From assembly GCA_003254885.1 (NCBI GenBank), contig QANT01003154.1, forward strand, positions 40,001-100,927: a stretch of 60,927 nt of DNA. Direction: 5' to 3'. The DNA comes from Purshia tridentata. Lineage: Eukaryota > Streptophyta > Magnoliopsida > Rosales > Rosaceae. Each line of letters opens with the position of its first letter. Position 1 is the stretch's first letter. Positions 1 through 10,799 of this stretch are shown piece by piece. The notes under the pieces are model-generated. The model was not told where the DNA came from and did not search any database. It saw only the letters and a list, made by a program, of their open reading frames with translations. A program made the translations under genes and the position numbers.

Positions 1-1
1 C

Positions 2-3000
2 CTAGTTGCGGAGAATACAACGGATGATTCAATAAAGGAGGATGCGGGTGTGCAACCTCGAATGAACCCGTTGCGATTGACAGCCATCACTTCAGTCCCT
101 ACTCAACCAAAAAAGGGATTGATGTATGTGGCTGCTTCGATAAATGAAAAGGAGACGTATGCCATGGTGGACAGCGGTGCTACCAACAATTTCATAGCTA
201 TGAGAGAGGTGCAGAGACTTGGCTTGACTCTCACCAAGAGTACGAGCACTCTCAAGGCCGTGAACTCGGAAGCTGCCCCTATATGTGGATCAGCGGTGGT
301 TACTCTCAAGGTGGGTTCTTGGGAGGGACAATGCACTATGATGGCTGTTCCAATGGATGACTTTGATGTCATACTTGGCATCGAATTCTTTGTCCAAGCA
401 AAGGTTTCGTTGATGCCCTATCTTTATGGGCTAGTGATTGCAGAAGGAGACTCTCCATGCTTTGTCCTTGCTGTCGAGATAAGCAAGGAAAAGACAGAAA
501 TTCGGCAGCAGCATGGTGTGCTATCTGCCATACAAGTAGAGAAGGGGTTGAAGAGGAAGGAGGTGACATACTTAGCTGCCTTGGTGGAGATCAAGACAGA
601 CAAGGTTGTCGAAGTTCCAGATTGTGTGGCTGAAGTGTTGGAGGAATACGCTGATGTGATGCCGGTGGAGCTTCCTAAACNGAGCTTCCTAAACAACTTC
701 CTCCCCGACGTGCCATTGATCACAAGATTGAGTTGGTCCCTGGTGCAAGACCCCCTGCACAAGCTCCTTATAGAATGGCGCCTCCAGAATTGGCGGAGCT
801 TAGAAAGCAATTGAATGAGTTGTTGGACGCTGGGCTCCTTCAACCCTCAAAAGCTCCCTTTGGTGCCCCGGTGTTGTTCCAAAAGAAATCAGATGGCTCC
901 ATGAGGATGTGTGTGGACTACCGTGCATTGAACAAGGTTACAATCAAGAATAAGTATCCTGTTCCGAATGTGTCGGATCTGTTTGATAGGTTGTCCAAAG
1001 CCTCTTATTTCACGAAGTTGGACCTACGTTCTGGTTATTGGCAGGTGCGCATTGCTGAAGGAGATGAAGCTAAAACAGCTTGTGTTACGAGGTACGGCTC
1101 GTATGAATTTCTTGTTATGCCGTTTGGGCTAACCAACGCCCCGGCTACATTCTGCAATCTAATGAACGACGTCCTTTATGAGTATTTGGATTCGTTTGTT
1201 GTGGTTTATTTGGATGACATAGTCATTTATAGTGATTGCTTAGAGAATCACTTAAAACACCTTCGGTTGGTTTTCTCGCGACTTAGAGATTATCAACTCT
1301 ATGTGAAGAAGGAGAAGTGCGATTTTTGCTGCCAAGAAATCATGTTCTTGGGGCATTGGATTAGCAAAGGCAAGATTCGGATGGATGAGAAGAAGGTTAA
1401 GGCCATCCTTGATTGGCAGGCACCTACCAAAGTGCCGGATTTGAGATCTTTTCTTGGCTTGGCAAATTATTATCGGCGGTTTATCAAAGATTATTCAAGG
1501 AAGGTGAATCCCTTGACAGATTTGCTGCGAAAAGACAACAAATGGTGTTGGACAGAGAAGTGTGAAGAGGCATTTGAGAAAGTGAAGCGAGCAGTGGCTT
1601 CGGAACCCATCCTTAGGCTGCCTGACTTCGAATTGCCTTTTGAAGTTCACACGGATGCATCAGATAGAGCACTTGCTGGGGTGCTGGTCCAAGAAGGACA
1701 TCCTGTTGCCTTTGAAAGCCGGAAGTTGAAGGATGCTGAGCAGCGCTACTCCACTCATGAGAAGGAGATGGCTGCAGTGGTGCATTGCTTAGAGGTGTGG
1801 AGACACTACTTGTTGGGTACTCACTTTACGGTGGTGACAGATAATGTCGCCAACACTTATTTCAAGACCCAAAAGAAGTTGTCCCCTAAGCAAGCACGAT
1901 GGCAAGAGTTTCTGGCTGAGTTTGATTTTGTATGGGTACACAAACCTGGGAGGCAGAATCAAGTGGCGGATGCGTTGAGTCGCAAAGATGTGCAAGAGTA
2001 TGTAGCTGCCTTGACTCTTGTACATTCGGATTTCTTAGATAGAATTCGAGAGATATCCAAGTCGGATATTGCATACACGAAGATCCAAGAACAGATCAAG
2101 GAGGGACTTGTTCGAAGGTTTTGGTTGGAAGATGACTTGGTGTATGCTAAAGGCGGAAGAGTTTATGTTCCAAGTGGGGGAGGACTTCGCAAGGAACTAA
2201 TGCGGGAGATGCATGACTCGCAATGGGCGGGACATCCTGGAGTTGAACGGATGTTAGCCTTGGTTTCAAGGTCGTATTATTGGCCTAAGTTGGAGGAGGA
2301 CATCGAAACATATGTCAAAACTTGCTTGGTTTGTCAACAAGACAAGTTTGAGAGGAAGAAAGAAGCGGGTTTGTTGCAGCCGCTGCCTATTCCAGAGAAG
2401 CCTTGGCAGTCAGTCTCGATGGATTTCATCACTAACTTGCCAAAGGTAGATGGGATGCGTTCCATTCTGGTGGTGGTTGATCGATTTTCGAAGTATGCTG
2501 TATTCATCACTAACTTGCCAAAGGTAGATGGGATGCGCTCCATCCTGGTGGTGGTTGATCGATTTTCGAAGTATGCTGTTTTCATTGCAGCACCACATGC
2601 TTGTCCTGCGGACGTAACAGCAGCGCTGTTTTACAAAAATGTGGTGAAGTACTTTGGATTGCCGGAAGATATCATAAGTGATCGCGATGCAAGGTTCACG
2701 GGCAGGTTTTGGACTGCCTTGTTCAACATGATGGGGTCTGAGTTGAAGTTCTCTACAGCCAACCATCCTCAAACGGATGGACAAACGGAAAGGATGAATC
2801 AGCTGTTAGAAGAATATCTTAGGCATTATGTGACGGCCAGTCAGAAGAATTGGGTGGAACTCTTGGAATCTGCCCAATTTTGCTACAACCTTCATCGGTC
2901 TTCGGCAACGGGAATGAGTCCCTTTGAGTTGGCTATGGGCCAACAGCCCCGCACTCCTCAAGAAGTTGCCATACAACATAAAGGAGTAAGGTGTCCGGCA

Positions 3001-3606
3001 GCACATCGGTTTGCTCGCTCCAAGCAAGAGTTGCTTGAGGAAGCACAAGACAGTTTGTCTAAAGCAATCCGGAGAATGAAGAAATATGCTAACAAAGGGC
3101 GTAGGCCATTGGAATTCCAGGTTGGGGACAAAGTTTTCCTTAAACTTACCCCTCAAATGTGGAAGAAAATAAGTAGCAAGGCAGTACATAGAGGGCTGAT
3201 CCCGAGATACGATGGGCCGTTTGAAATCATCAAACGAGTTGGGAATGTTGCCTATCGGCTGAAGCTACCGGATCGCTTGAAGATCCATCCCACTTTTCAT
3301 GTTAGCTTCCTCAAACCCTTCCATGGAGATGTTGAGGATCCTTCTCGAAGTCAAGCAAGGAGAGCCCCTCCTGTTGTTCGAAAACAATTTGACAAGGAAG
3401 TTGAGAAGATACTCGCCCATAGGACTGAAGGTCAGAGCAAGAAAAATCGAAGAACTAATTACTTAGTTCAATGGAAAGGGGGTAACAGCTCGGAGGTTAG
3501 CTGGGAAAGGGATGTAACTTTGTGGCAGTTTGAGAAACAGATACGGGAGTATTTGGACTCGAATCCGACGAGGACGTCGGGCTCTTCTAGTGGGGGTGGT
3601 TTGTAA
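2..3606 (+). CDS. Retrotransposon pol polyprotein (PR-RT-RH-IN-chromodomain), partial, frame broken at N681
   Basis: The reading frame is open from the window edge to about 681 (frame 2) and continues in frame 1 to the stop at 3604-3606. The protease active site DSGATNNF is near 170. Reverse transcriptase has YLDD at 1207-1218. RNase H starts near [11 protein letters not shown] (about 1648) and ends near DALSRK (about 1970). Integrase has an HHCC zinc region (about 2210-2340), a first catalytic Asp in MDFI (about 2420), a second in SDRDARF (about 2683) and the Glu in DGQTERM (about 2790). A chromodomain with YLVQWKG lies at about 3400-3580. The frame break coincides with an N flanked by a 13-bp repeat, so it is probably an assembly artefact. 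An in-frame 26-residue duplication sits in the integrase core. The stop codon lies just inside the LTR. Confidence 0.9.
668..694. other. N join between two identical 13-bp ends
   Basis: The 13 bases at 668-680 are repeated exactly at 682-694 with N681 between them. Collapsing one 14-nt unit would bring the upstream and downstream pol frames into register. This is what two overlapping contig ends left unmerged around a placeholder N would look like. Confidence 0.75.
2425..2580 (+). repeat. 78-bp tandem duplication in the integrase core
   Basis: Two adjacent copies (2425-2502 and 2503-2580) differ at only a few bases and keep the frame. Each encodes the same 26 residues, including [10 protein letters not shown] and DRFSKYAVF. 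The duplication lies between the first and second catalytic Asp of the DDE triad and lengthens their spacing by 26 residues, which would be expected to damage integrase if real. Confidence 0.9.
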
Positions 3607-3920
3607 GACCCTTACAAGGTCCTATGGACCTTGGCCTCGGCATTGGGCGGATGTCGTGGGCACGGTGCGTTAGTGGTGAGCACTCGCACCATCGAGACAA
3701 AGATAGCATGCGCGGGACATGCGTTGAGCTTGGACGGATGCCTAGGGCTTGGTGGCTGAGAATTGGCTTAAGGTGCTGCCATGCACATGTGGGCGAGTTG
3801 GCTAGGCCAAGGAGACAGCAGCATGGGATGCTTTGCATGAAAGCAAGCTGCTGGGGCATGTCACTCAAGGAGTCAGCACATGTTGGTATCATTGAGCCAA
3901 CCATGCAGTCAGCCAAGGAG

Positions 3921-4105
3921 CTGGCAGGCAGCTGTGTCAGAATGGCAACAGCCTAGTGGGCTTCATGATGAAGCAAGCTGGCAGGCAGCTGTGTCAGAAT
4001 GGCAGCAGCCTAGTGGGCTTCATGATGAAGCAAGCTGGCAGGCAGCTGTGTCAGGAGGGCAGCAGCCTGGTGGGCTGCATGATGAAGCAAGCTGGCAGGT
4101 GGCTG
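3921..4105. repeat. 57-bp minisatellite inside the LTR
   Basis: Units start at 3921, 3978 and 4035, with a partial fourth at 4092, each beginning CTGGCAGGCAG. The period of 57 is a multiple of three, so one frame reads as a repeating 19-residue peptide, but there is no sign that it is translated. Confidence 0.9.
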
Positions 4106-4227
4106 GTGTAAGCCACTCAAGTACACAGCACATGCAGGCAGCAGGTCAATGGGATGGCAAGTGGGCGTCACTATTGGCAGCATGATGATGGCATGTTGCA
4201 GCAAGCAAGCTGCTGAAGGCAGCAGCA

Positions 4228-4296
4228 ATCATGGCTGACCCAAGGCCCTTGACAAGCCATCNATCATGGCTGACCCTAGGCCCTTGACAAGCCATC
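4228..4296. other. 34-bp near-identical repeat around N4262
   Basis: Bases 4228-4261 recur at 4263-4296 with one mismatch and a single N between them, the same arrangement as at N681. An unmerged assembly overlap explains both best. Confidence 0.7.
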
Positions 4297-4417
4297 AACC
4301 TAAGTGGGCAGCAGCATGGATGGGCTGCTAAAGCAATCAGCAATGATGGAAGAGTGTGGGCAGCAATGCACTTGAGTGCACAGGTGAGCTGATGGGCAGC
4401 AGGCTGTCATGACACTC

Positions 4418-4425
4418 TATTTAAG
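4418..4425 (+). promoter_or_regulatory. TATA-like box of the LTR promoter
   Basis: TATTTAAG lies about 130 bases before the AATAAA signal, a reasonable U3/R layout for an LTR promoter. Confidence 0.45.
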
Positions 4426-4555
4426 CTTGAAGAGGTGCAAGCTTAGGAGGAAGGCTGTTAGAGGCAGTTCTAGACAGTTCAAGGTTGTGTGAACTGGTTA
4501 TAAGAGGGAGAGAACACAGTTTTGAGAGCGTGTAAACCTTCATTCCTTTGAGTTT

Positions 4556-4561
4556 AATAAA
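4556..4561 (+). terminator. Polyadenylation signal of the LTR
   Basis: AATAAA on the element strand, downstream of the TATA-like box and upstream of the proposed LTR end, is placed where retrotransposon transcripts are usually polyadenylated. Confidence 0.5.
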
Positions 4562-4672
4562 GGTTGGGAATAGAGTTCCTGTAAATTCGTGTTGTGCATG
4601 CTTTCTTACTTGTGTCCCACTTATAAACGAGAGAAAAGGCTGAGAGTGTGAGGGCTTCACACTGCCATAACA

Positions 4673-6400
4673 AGGGTGATTNATTTTGTTATTAAGCTCA
4701 CTTTTTTCTTTTCCTTCATAAAAAGACTTGTGAATTGTTGTTGCCTACCATAGTGCTAGCACTTAACTAGGATTATTTGGATTATACACAGAAGATTAAT
4801 TCCATCAAAGATTATACCTTCTCTGCCAAATTCCCTATTGACAATGAAATTGTCCATGAAAAGTACAAGCTTGCTGATTGTGGACCTTGTGGTTATAGTG
4901 CTGGACTAGTCCTGGTTGCTTCAGCCACCAATCAATCCCCAAATTTACTTCATGCTGCAGTTTAGAAGGTAAACATTAAAACATGAGCTCTACCTCCATC
5001 TTTTGGGTTTCCCATTTGTTCTTCTTGCATAGTTGCTTGCTTTGGTTAAATGGAGTTAGCTCTTTCTAATTTGGAGTCTACTCTTTTTGGTTTCTCAGCA
5101 TGAAGAGAACCTCATCATAATCTCTTGGCAATTTTAGTTTGGAGTTCATTATTTTATTTTGAAAAGAGAAGCAGCATTGGTAATTAAGGGAAACTAATAT
5201 ATTGGAAATTGGCATATTGAGGAATTAAGGATGTTCTTTATGCAGCTGTATTAATGATCTTCCACCACAATGTAAGATATCCTTGTTTAGTTTTTCATCT
5301 GATATGCATACAAGAATAAGTGTAACTGATTCAGTTTAGAAAGCTGTGGCAGCTCATGGATGTGAAATATTGTGCTACATCACAAGACTAATAATCAGCT
5401 TTCTGATGAGCCAAAAAATGAAAAAATGTTGGCAGGGTGTTCATGATCTTTATGTTTGACATGTCTCAAATTTGGAGTTCCCGGGGAGCTGCAAATGACC
5501 CAAAACGTCCAATACTGCTTAATTCAACAACATAGTGGATTTGTGAAGAAAGACAGGATACCTCCAGTGGGACCAGTGCAAGGAGTTGGAACTGGAGATT
5601 GGCATTTCTTATAAAGGTGATGAAATCAGAGTCCATCCATTATTGAATTTGTTGATTAGCAATAGTTTAGTAGCCAGTTCTACGTACTCAATGACTCAAA
5701 TTTGTCAACTCATCACTGTCACCAGCTACCAAGTACCGAGTACCAAGTACCAAGTTTCCTTTAGAAGTTTTTCTTCACTGTCACCAGCTACCAAGTACCA
5801 AGTACCAAGTTTCCCTTGGAAGTTAGCTTCCTCAACAACCTCCCAAAAATGGTTTTCTGTCTTGGTGTTCTTTTAGTTAGATAGTATAAGTGATCTACCT
5901 TGTAATATGGGATATGTTATTTGCTGGTTAGGTGTCATTTTTGGCTTCTTTACACGGAAAAACTGATTTTGACCATCAGTGTCAAAGTTCTAAAAAGAAG
6001 CATGAAATGCAGCGACAATACCCTACCAACTTCAAGAAAAGGAATGCTCATGCTTTCCTCATAACACAGAATAGACAAAAGCCAATATAAAAGCATAATG
6101 AAACATGCTCATCACTGTAATTTCCAGGGAAACAAAACCCAATGGGTATGGCCCATTAATGATTATTATTAGGAGAAAAAGAAGCCCAATGAATTTAAAT
6201 CACCCGCTGTCCCGCTCTTTAATTTCTTATACTTTTTCCAGCATGAAGACAAGCTTCACATTGTTCAATGAATTAAAGTATGTCTATATAAACTATATTC
6301 TTTTTAACAGATATCAGTTGCTTTGCCAAGTCCAATTCGATTGTGCCTTCTCTCTTCTTTTTTTCCTCAAAATTTTATTAGGAGATCAATCAAAATGCTA
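4673..6400. other. Intergenic, no gene supported
   Basis: Short reading frames here (for example 4777-4965) resemble no family I recognise, and nothing links them by plausible splice sites. N4682 lies near the start. A short tandem repeat at 5714-5825 is listed separately. The minus-strand gene's 3' UTR probably enters from the right. Confidence 0.6.
5714..5825. repeat. About 60-bp tandem repeat with nested AAGTACC units
   Basis: CACTGTCACCAGCTACC occurs at 5714 and again at 5776. Each is followed by short AAGTACC-type units (one more in the first copy) and a shared AAGTTTCC. This looks like simple slippage. Confidence 0.8.
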
Positions 6401-6969
6401 ACATCAATAGAGGGTTGAACTGAACACTGACATCAAATGTGCTCGATCAAAACAGGCTGTGAATTTTGCATTAACTTTCCATAACAGAGCTCAATTATGT
6501 TTTAACCAGAATATACTCTTCTCATTGGCTCTCATTGTTACCGTAGGTAAAATTTATCATATGCATCTGAGGAGAACAATGCCAAAAAGCAAAAGAGAGC
6601 AAAATCTGAATCTTTTAACAAGAAATAAGCTACACCATGTATTGTGCAAGAGCAGAATGACAGTAATGGGAATAGTTCCAATCCTAATTCTGCTTTTGCT
6701 ATACCATTTGTCAAGATGATACAAATTTCTAAACAAACCTCTACTGTCTCTACAAGAACCCAAAAGGTGAAAAAGAAAAATGCAGAGCAATAACAAACAT
6801 GAATTAACAAATTCATCCCCCCCTGCATTGATGAGCTTTTCAAACAAGAGCAAAAGAATTCAACCATACAGGAATTAATACCCTCCCATACTTTGGCCGA
6901 GAAATCATCTGCTTAGACGATGGGAAAAACCTCCAAATAATTTCCACATTCAATAGAAAATTTTCCCTC

Positions 6970-9849
6970 TCAATTTGGAACAATATCATGGATAGATGTT
7001 TCAGATTTTGTCTCAGATTCTTCATCAACAGTAGACAGACCGCCCTCTTTGATAAAGGCTGGATTAAGAAAATTCGCCACAAAAGCCCATAACTTGTAAA
7101 CATCCTCAAAGTTGGTGAGAAAACCCAGAGAAGCTGTTACAACCTCAACCCGTACGAACCCGCCTTTTCTGTCATTTCTGCCATTTTCCATTGGCCGACA
7201 TAGGGTAGTATCTTGAAGATTCAAAACCCCATGTTGTTGTCTTGGGGTATCGAGGATTCGTATGTGATTGAGGATACCAATGCCAAGAGAGATACCTTCT
7301 TTTTCAGCCAGCTTCTGGACAACTTCTGGATTGATTAGCCCTCTATTTCGGTCTCTCAGATTGAAAGCAACAGCTGCACCTCTTTCATATTTTATTTTGG
7401 GGCCATAGATATGAACCAGATTTGTTCTGTTGCTACCATCTGAAACAGGCAACCTTAATTGCAGCAAAGAGGTCACAAGCCAATTGATCAAAAATCGCAG
7501 TCGGGAGGTGGTTTTATTGAGGCCCAACATATTAACATGATCAATATGCCGGCACGTTATCTCAGGTTCCCTCCTGCTGTCCCAGTCTTGCCCATCACCA
7601 TATTCCCCATCACTGGTGTAATCTTCATCCTCGAGACTAGTCACAGATATTTCTCCTGTCTCAGCATTATGGCTTACACGATCCTTATGGTTATCTTCTA
7701 TGCTAAAGGACACCCTTCTCCCCCTGCTTGGTTGTTCATTTTCTTCCAAACCAAAAAATCTACCATTGGCATATTTACTCCCCTCCCTTCTCCCTAACAA
7801 CCTGAATTCACCTTCAGTTTCCCTTCGGATGGCACTCTCCCTTATCTCTGCACAACTTCCAGTGTTTGATCCATTCTCTAGGCTGTGATGCTGAGAAGCT
7901 GAAGTTGAATTTTTGAGGCAAAACCCATTTGTGGCAGAATTCAACACCGGGCCAGTAGGTAAGGGTTTGCTGGTCCCACATTCTTCCTGGATCTCTCTAT
8001 TATGATGATCAGAACCCCTCTTACCATTTTGTGAAGTGAAGCCAATTTCTGCAAATTGTTCTTCTTCAGGGACCTCCTTGACACAGTCCAATTCCACAGA
8101 AACTGATAAGACAGCGGCATCAAAGGATAGCACATGGGAGTCATCATGTTTCCTTGAGTTTACCTCTTTTTCATCATATATGGGGCTACCATATATCTTA
8201 GAAGTAGGTTTTGGGGAAAGTTGCTTATGATTCTTCCTGCCCAGAAACCAAAACGGAGGCAAAGGAGAGCCAGTCTTCTGCTTGTTAATCTGGCCTGAAT
8301 AGTCAGAACCCAATGGGCTCTGACCCAAATCAATCCAAACCGAATTGTCTGATGACTCATCTTCACTGAAGACTGGACTCTTCATCATCTCCCCTACTGA
8401 GATACTCTCTGCTTCTTCAAATATAGTGCTAGTGCCATCTCTGTCAGAGCTGTTATCGTGATCCATCTCAGTCTCAAATACATCCCTTACCTGAGCAGAC
8501 GTGTATGCTCCAGAGAAGGCAGGCAACTGTGATCCCTGGCGACTGTCAGAGGTTTTCTCACCATTTACAGCTACGTCATCATCTTCAATTCCAGCCAATT
8601 TATCCAGACCATCTACAGAATCACTCAAATACAATGGGTATTCGGGGGTAATCTTCACCATTCCAGACCCAGTTGACCCAGACTGATTTTGAAGGCATCC
8701 CATAACTGATTTCTTAATCAGAAGGCATCCAAATCCAGTTGGATCATACCCGAAAACCCTGTAAAATGATGTGATGATAAAATCGGGCCTGAACAGGGAC
8801 AACCCGAGTGAATCCATATCCTTGGGACCCAATGACCCAGCATCAAGCAAGACATGCCAATTGTTCTGCTGAGCCAGTGCCATCCATTGGTAAGAATACT
8901 TGGCCCCAGTAACTCTAGACTGAACTGGAAACACAAAAAGACCAGTTGCGGAATCCTTCTTTCTCCTCTTTTTGTTCGAAATTTGCTTTCTCAAATCAGT
9001 TGAGCAGAGTTTCAGGGTTGGCCACTTAAACCAGGCACTGTACACCTTTGCACCTTTCTCTCTAGCACTCTGACCCATCCAATTCACAGACTGGCTCTCA
9101 TAATCAAACATGGTTAACAATTTCTTGTTCGTATGGAAAGGGTATGATTCAGCCAACAATTTAAACGCAGACCCTCTACTCACAGTAAAAACAAGACCAT
9201 ACTCATTCTCAGGAATGTTCAAATAATCCATAATCCTAGTCTTTATATCATGTTCAACAGTTCCTTTTTCAGCACCACCATAAAGAGCATGATTACTCAA
9301 ATTTGTAGTTATCTCAGACAAGCTGAATGTAGAAGACTCCCAATAATGTAATGTCTGAAGGTATGAAAAAAGACCAAACCCGCAGTAGTCAAGGCATGCC
9401 TTAGGAGATAAATGTGCATACTCATCCAACCTCAGCTGATCGATCTTCTCCGAAGTCTGGTACTTTGGGTACATAGTGAGGAACTTAGAGAAAGCTTCAT
9501 GGAGGGCAGGGATGTCGTCCTCTGACTCGAAGATGCGCTCGGCAGCTAGAGCAGTGGCTCGGAGGAATTCGCGCTGAGCGTGAAGCCTAGCAAGCGATCG
9601 CGACCGGCCAAGACCCTCATCTTGGTTGGCAAGGGCCTCAGACTCCATGTCTTGGGATTTAAAGAGTGATCCATCTTCAGAGGCTTCTTCAAGAGCTTCC
9701 CTGAGCTTGTTTTCTTGAAGCTTTCGGAGAATTGATGTGGTTTTCTTGATGTTAAGATTTGAATCTGACCCATCTTTCTTTTTGCTGCTCTTCTTGTCCA
9801 TAAGCAGAGCAGCACACTGATACAAGGGCTTCCATAATGAAAAATGCAT
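6970..9849 (-). CDS. MOCOS-like PLP-fold transferase family protein (959 aa)
   Basis: One uninterrupted frame of 959 codons. The first in-frame ATG (9849) begins MHFSLWKP, as I recall for the At2g23520/At4g37100/At5g66950 family. Residues from about 100 to 390 form an aminotransferase-V/MOCOS-type fold with [31 protein letters not shown] (the Asp that pairs with the PLP ring) and [12 protein letters not shown]. True molybdenum-cofactor sulfurases have SFYK, where Lys binds PLP; here it is Arg (codon 364, 8758-8760). A long acidic, low-complexity middle follows, then a conserved C-terminal region ([13 protein letters not shown] onward). No MOSC domain is seen, unlike ABA3. The function of this plant subfamily is not known to me; cysteine desulfurase activity is doubtful without the Lys. 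Confidence 0.9.
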   Translation of the reverse strand: MHFSLWKPLYQCAALLMDKKSSKKKDGSDSNLNIKKTTSILRKLQENKLREALEEASEDGSLFKSQDMESEALANQDEGLGRSRSLARLHAQREFLRATALAAERIFESEDDIPALHEAFSKFLTMYPKYQTSEKIDQLRLDEYAHLSPKACLDYCGFGLFSYLQTLHYWESSTFSLSEITTNLSNHALYGGAEKGTVEHDIKTRIMDYLNIPENEYGLVFTVSRGSAFKLLAESYPFHTNKKLLTMFDYESQSVNWMGQSAREKGAKVYSAWFKWPTLKLCSTDLRKQISNKKRRKKDSATGLFVFPVQSRVTGAKYSYQWMALAQQNNWHVLLDAGSLGPKDMDSLGLSLFRPDFIITSFYRVFGYDPTGFGCLLIKKSVMGCLQNQSGSTGSGMVKITPEYPLYLSDSVDGLDKLAGIEDDDVAVNGEKTSDSRQGSQLPAFSGAYTSAQVRDVFETEMDHDNSSDRDGTSTIFEEAESISVGEMMKSPVFSEDESSDNSVWIDLGQSPLGSDYSGQINKQKTGSPLPPFWFLGRKNHKQLSPKPTSKIYGSPIYDEKEVNSRKHDDSHVLSFDAAVLSVSVELDCVKEVPEEEQFAEIGFTSQNGKRGSDHHNREIQEECGTSKPLPTGPVLNSATNGFCLKNSTSASQHHSLENGSNTGSCAEIRESAIRRETEGEFRLLGRREGSKYANGRFFGLEENEQPSRGRRVSFSIEDNHKDRVSHNAETGEISVTSLEDEDYTSDGEYGDGQDWDSRREPEITCRHIDHVNMLGLNKTTSRLRFLINWLVTSLLQLRLPVSDGSNRTNLVHIYGPKIKYERGAAVAFNLRDRNRGLINPEVVQKLAEKEGISLGIGILNHIRILDTPRQQHGVLNLQDTTLCRPMENGRNDRKGGFVRVEVVTASLGFLTNFEDVYKLWAFVANFLNPAFIKEGGLSTVDEESETKSETSIHDIVPN

Positions 9850-10620
9850 GAAAGCTAGTGTATTCGAATTCAATCTGGATTAAAACCCAGAAGGGGAAAT
9901 TGACTCAGAGCAAAAAAGCACAAGGGGTTTAGCTTTAGCCCATCAAACAAGGTCACAGAAAAAGCAGGTTCAGCTTCAAACCCTAGGTCATCCCAACCCA
10001 GAAAAAAGATGTTATTGGCCAGATCAAAGAAACCCAACTCTGGATTTCTTCAGATTTCAATTAAATGTCACAAAGGAAGCAACTTTTGGTTTGAAACAGA
10101 GATTGAGAGAAAGATAGGAGATGGGAGAGTTTTTAGAGCAGACAAAGGAAGCGGCTTTACCCTCAAACTAAAACCAGTTGCTCAGTCAAGCAATAATTCG
10201 AACAATTTGCAGGTCAAACCCCGAATTTCACTCAAAAGAAACCCCATTTCCCCAAAACGTCAATAAAGAGGATTATTCTGGAAAAAAGCAAATAGAAGAA
10301 GATAGAGAAAAATCAAAGGAAGGGTCAAACCCTAAAACCCAGATCTCCAAAATGCAAAAGAAATCCACTTTACAGAAGTTTCTTTAGGTTTTTTTACTTA
10401 CTTACGACGTTAAGGAAAGGAAAGTTCTTAGTTGAACTCTGTCACTGCAGCACAATTAATAGCAAAGCAAACCCACCACACCAAAAATGCTCAATTTACT
10501 CTGATTCTAGTAAATCCAAAACAAACTGGTATTGATTCTGGCAACCTCTCTGTCTCTCTCTCGCTTTGACTATCTATAACCTCTTTCTCTCTCTACAATC
10601 TTCCACGCCAATCCCTCCTT
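9850..10620 (-). promoter_or_regulatory. 5' leader with possible UTR intron and GA-rich tract
   Basis: On the minus strand a strong donor (GTAAGTAAG, intron from 10405) and an acceptor after TTTTAATCCAG (intron to 9875) would define an intron of about 530 nt in the 5' UTR, ending 25 bases before the ATG. Upstream, 10543-10605 is CT-rich on the plus strand, giving GA-rich leader or promoter DNA. Plus-strand frames in this stretch match nothing. Confidence 0.4.
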
Positions 10621-10746
10621 AAGAAACAGAGAGAAAGAACATTGACTTTCGCAAACCAAACGTAAAGTGATGTTTTATTTATTCATTTGTTTGTTTATTT
10701 ATTTTTCTTTCCAATTTTCAATCAATACATCCATAATTATCAGGTT

Positions 10747-10748
<2 letters not shown>

Positions 10749-10779
<31 letters not shown>

Positions 10780-10796
10780 NTTTTTTTTTTTTTTTT
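10749..10796. repeat. Poly-T tract interrupted by N10780
   Basis: About 47 T residues with one N. This is a homopolymer where assembly length is unreliable. Confidence 0.95.
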
Positions 10797-10799
10797 GCT

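Larger units (their letters stand above)
1..4672 (+). mobile_element. Ty3/gypsy chromovirus LTR retrotransposon, 3' part
   Basis: The element is open at the window edge; gag, the primer-binding site and the 5' LTR lie outside. Visible in order are aspartic protease, reverse transcriptase, RNase H, integrase, a chromodomain, a G-rich purine-like tract (about 3589-3599) and a long 3' LTR. Protease-RT-RH-IN order with a C-terminal chromodomain defines a Ty3/gypsy chromovirus. Without the 5' LTR neither insertion age nor a target-site duplication can be read. The coding part is nearly intact apart from one frame break at an N and a 78-bp internal duplication, so it is either a fairly young insertion or a slightly misassembled intact one. 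Confidence 0.93.
3602..4672 (+). repeat. 3' LTR (boundaries inferred)
   Basis: The proposed start is the TG of TGTAAGACCC at 3602, directly after the G-rich tract; TGTAA(C/G)ACC is a common plant Ty3/gypsy LTR start. The proposed end is the CA at 4671-4672. Inside are a 57-bp minisatellite, a TATA-like box, an AATAAA signal and an N. With no second LTR to compare, the 3' boundary may be wrong by tens of bases. Confidence 0.65.

Noticed and set aside
3624..4185. Frames in the LTR with a repeating 19-residue peptide
   Set aside because: Explained by the 57-bp minisatellite having a period divisible by three.
10009..10266. Plus-strand frame of 85 codons
   Set aside because: It lies antisense in the leader of the MOCOS-like gene, matches no family and has no promoter or intron evidence.
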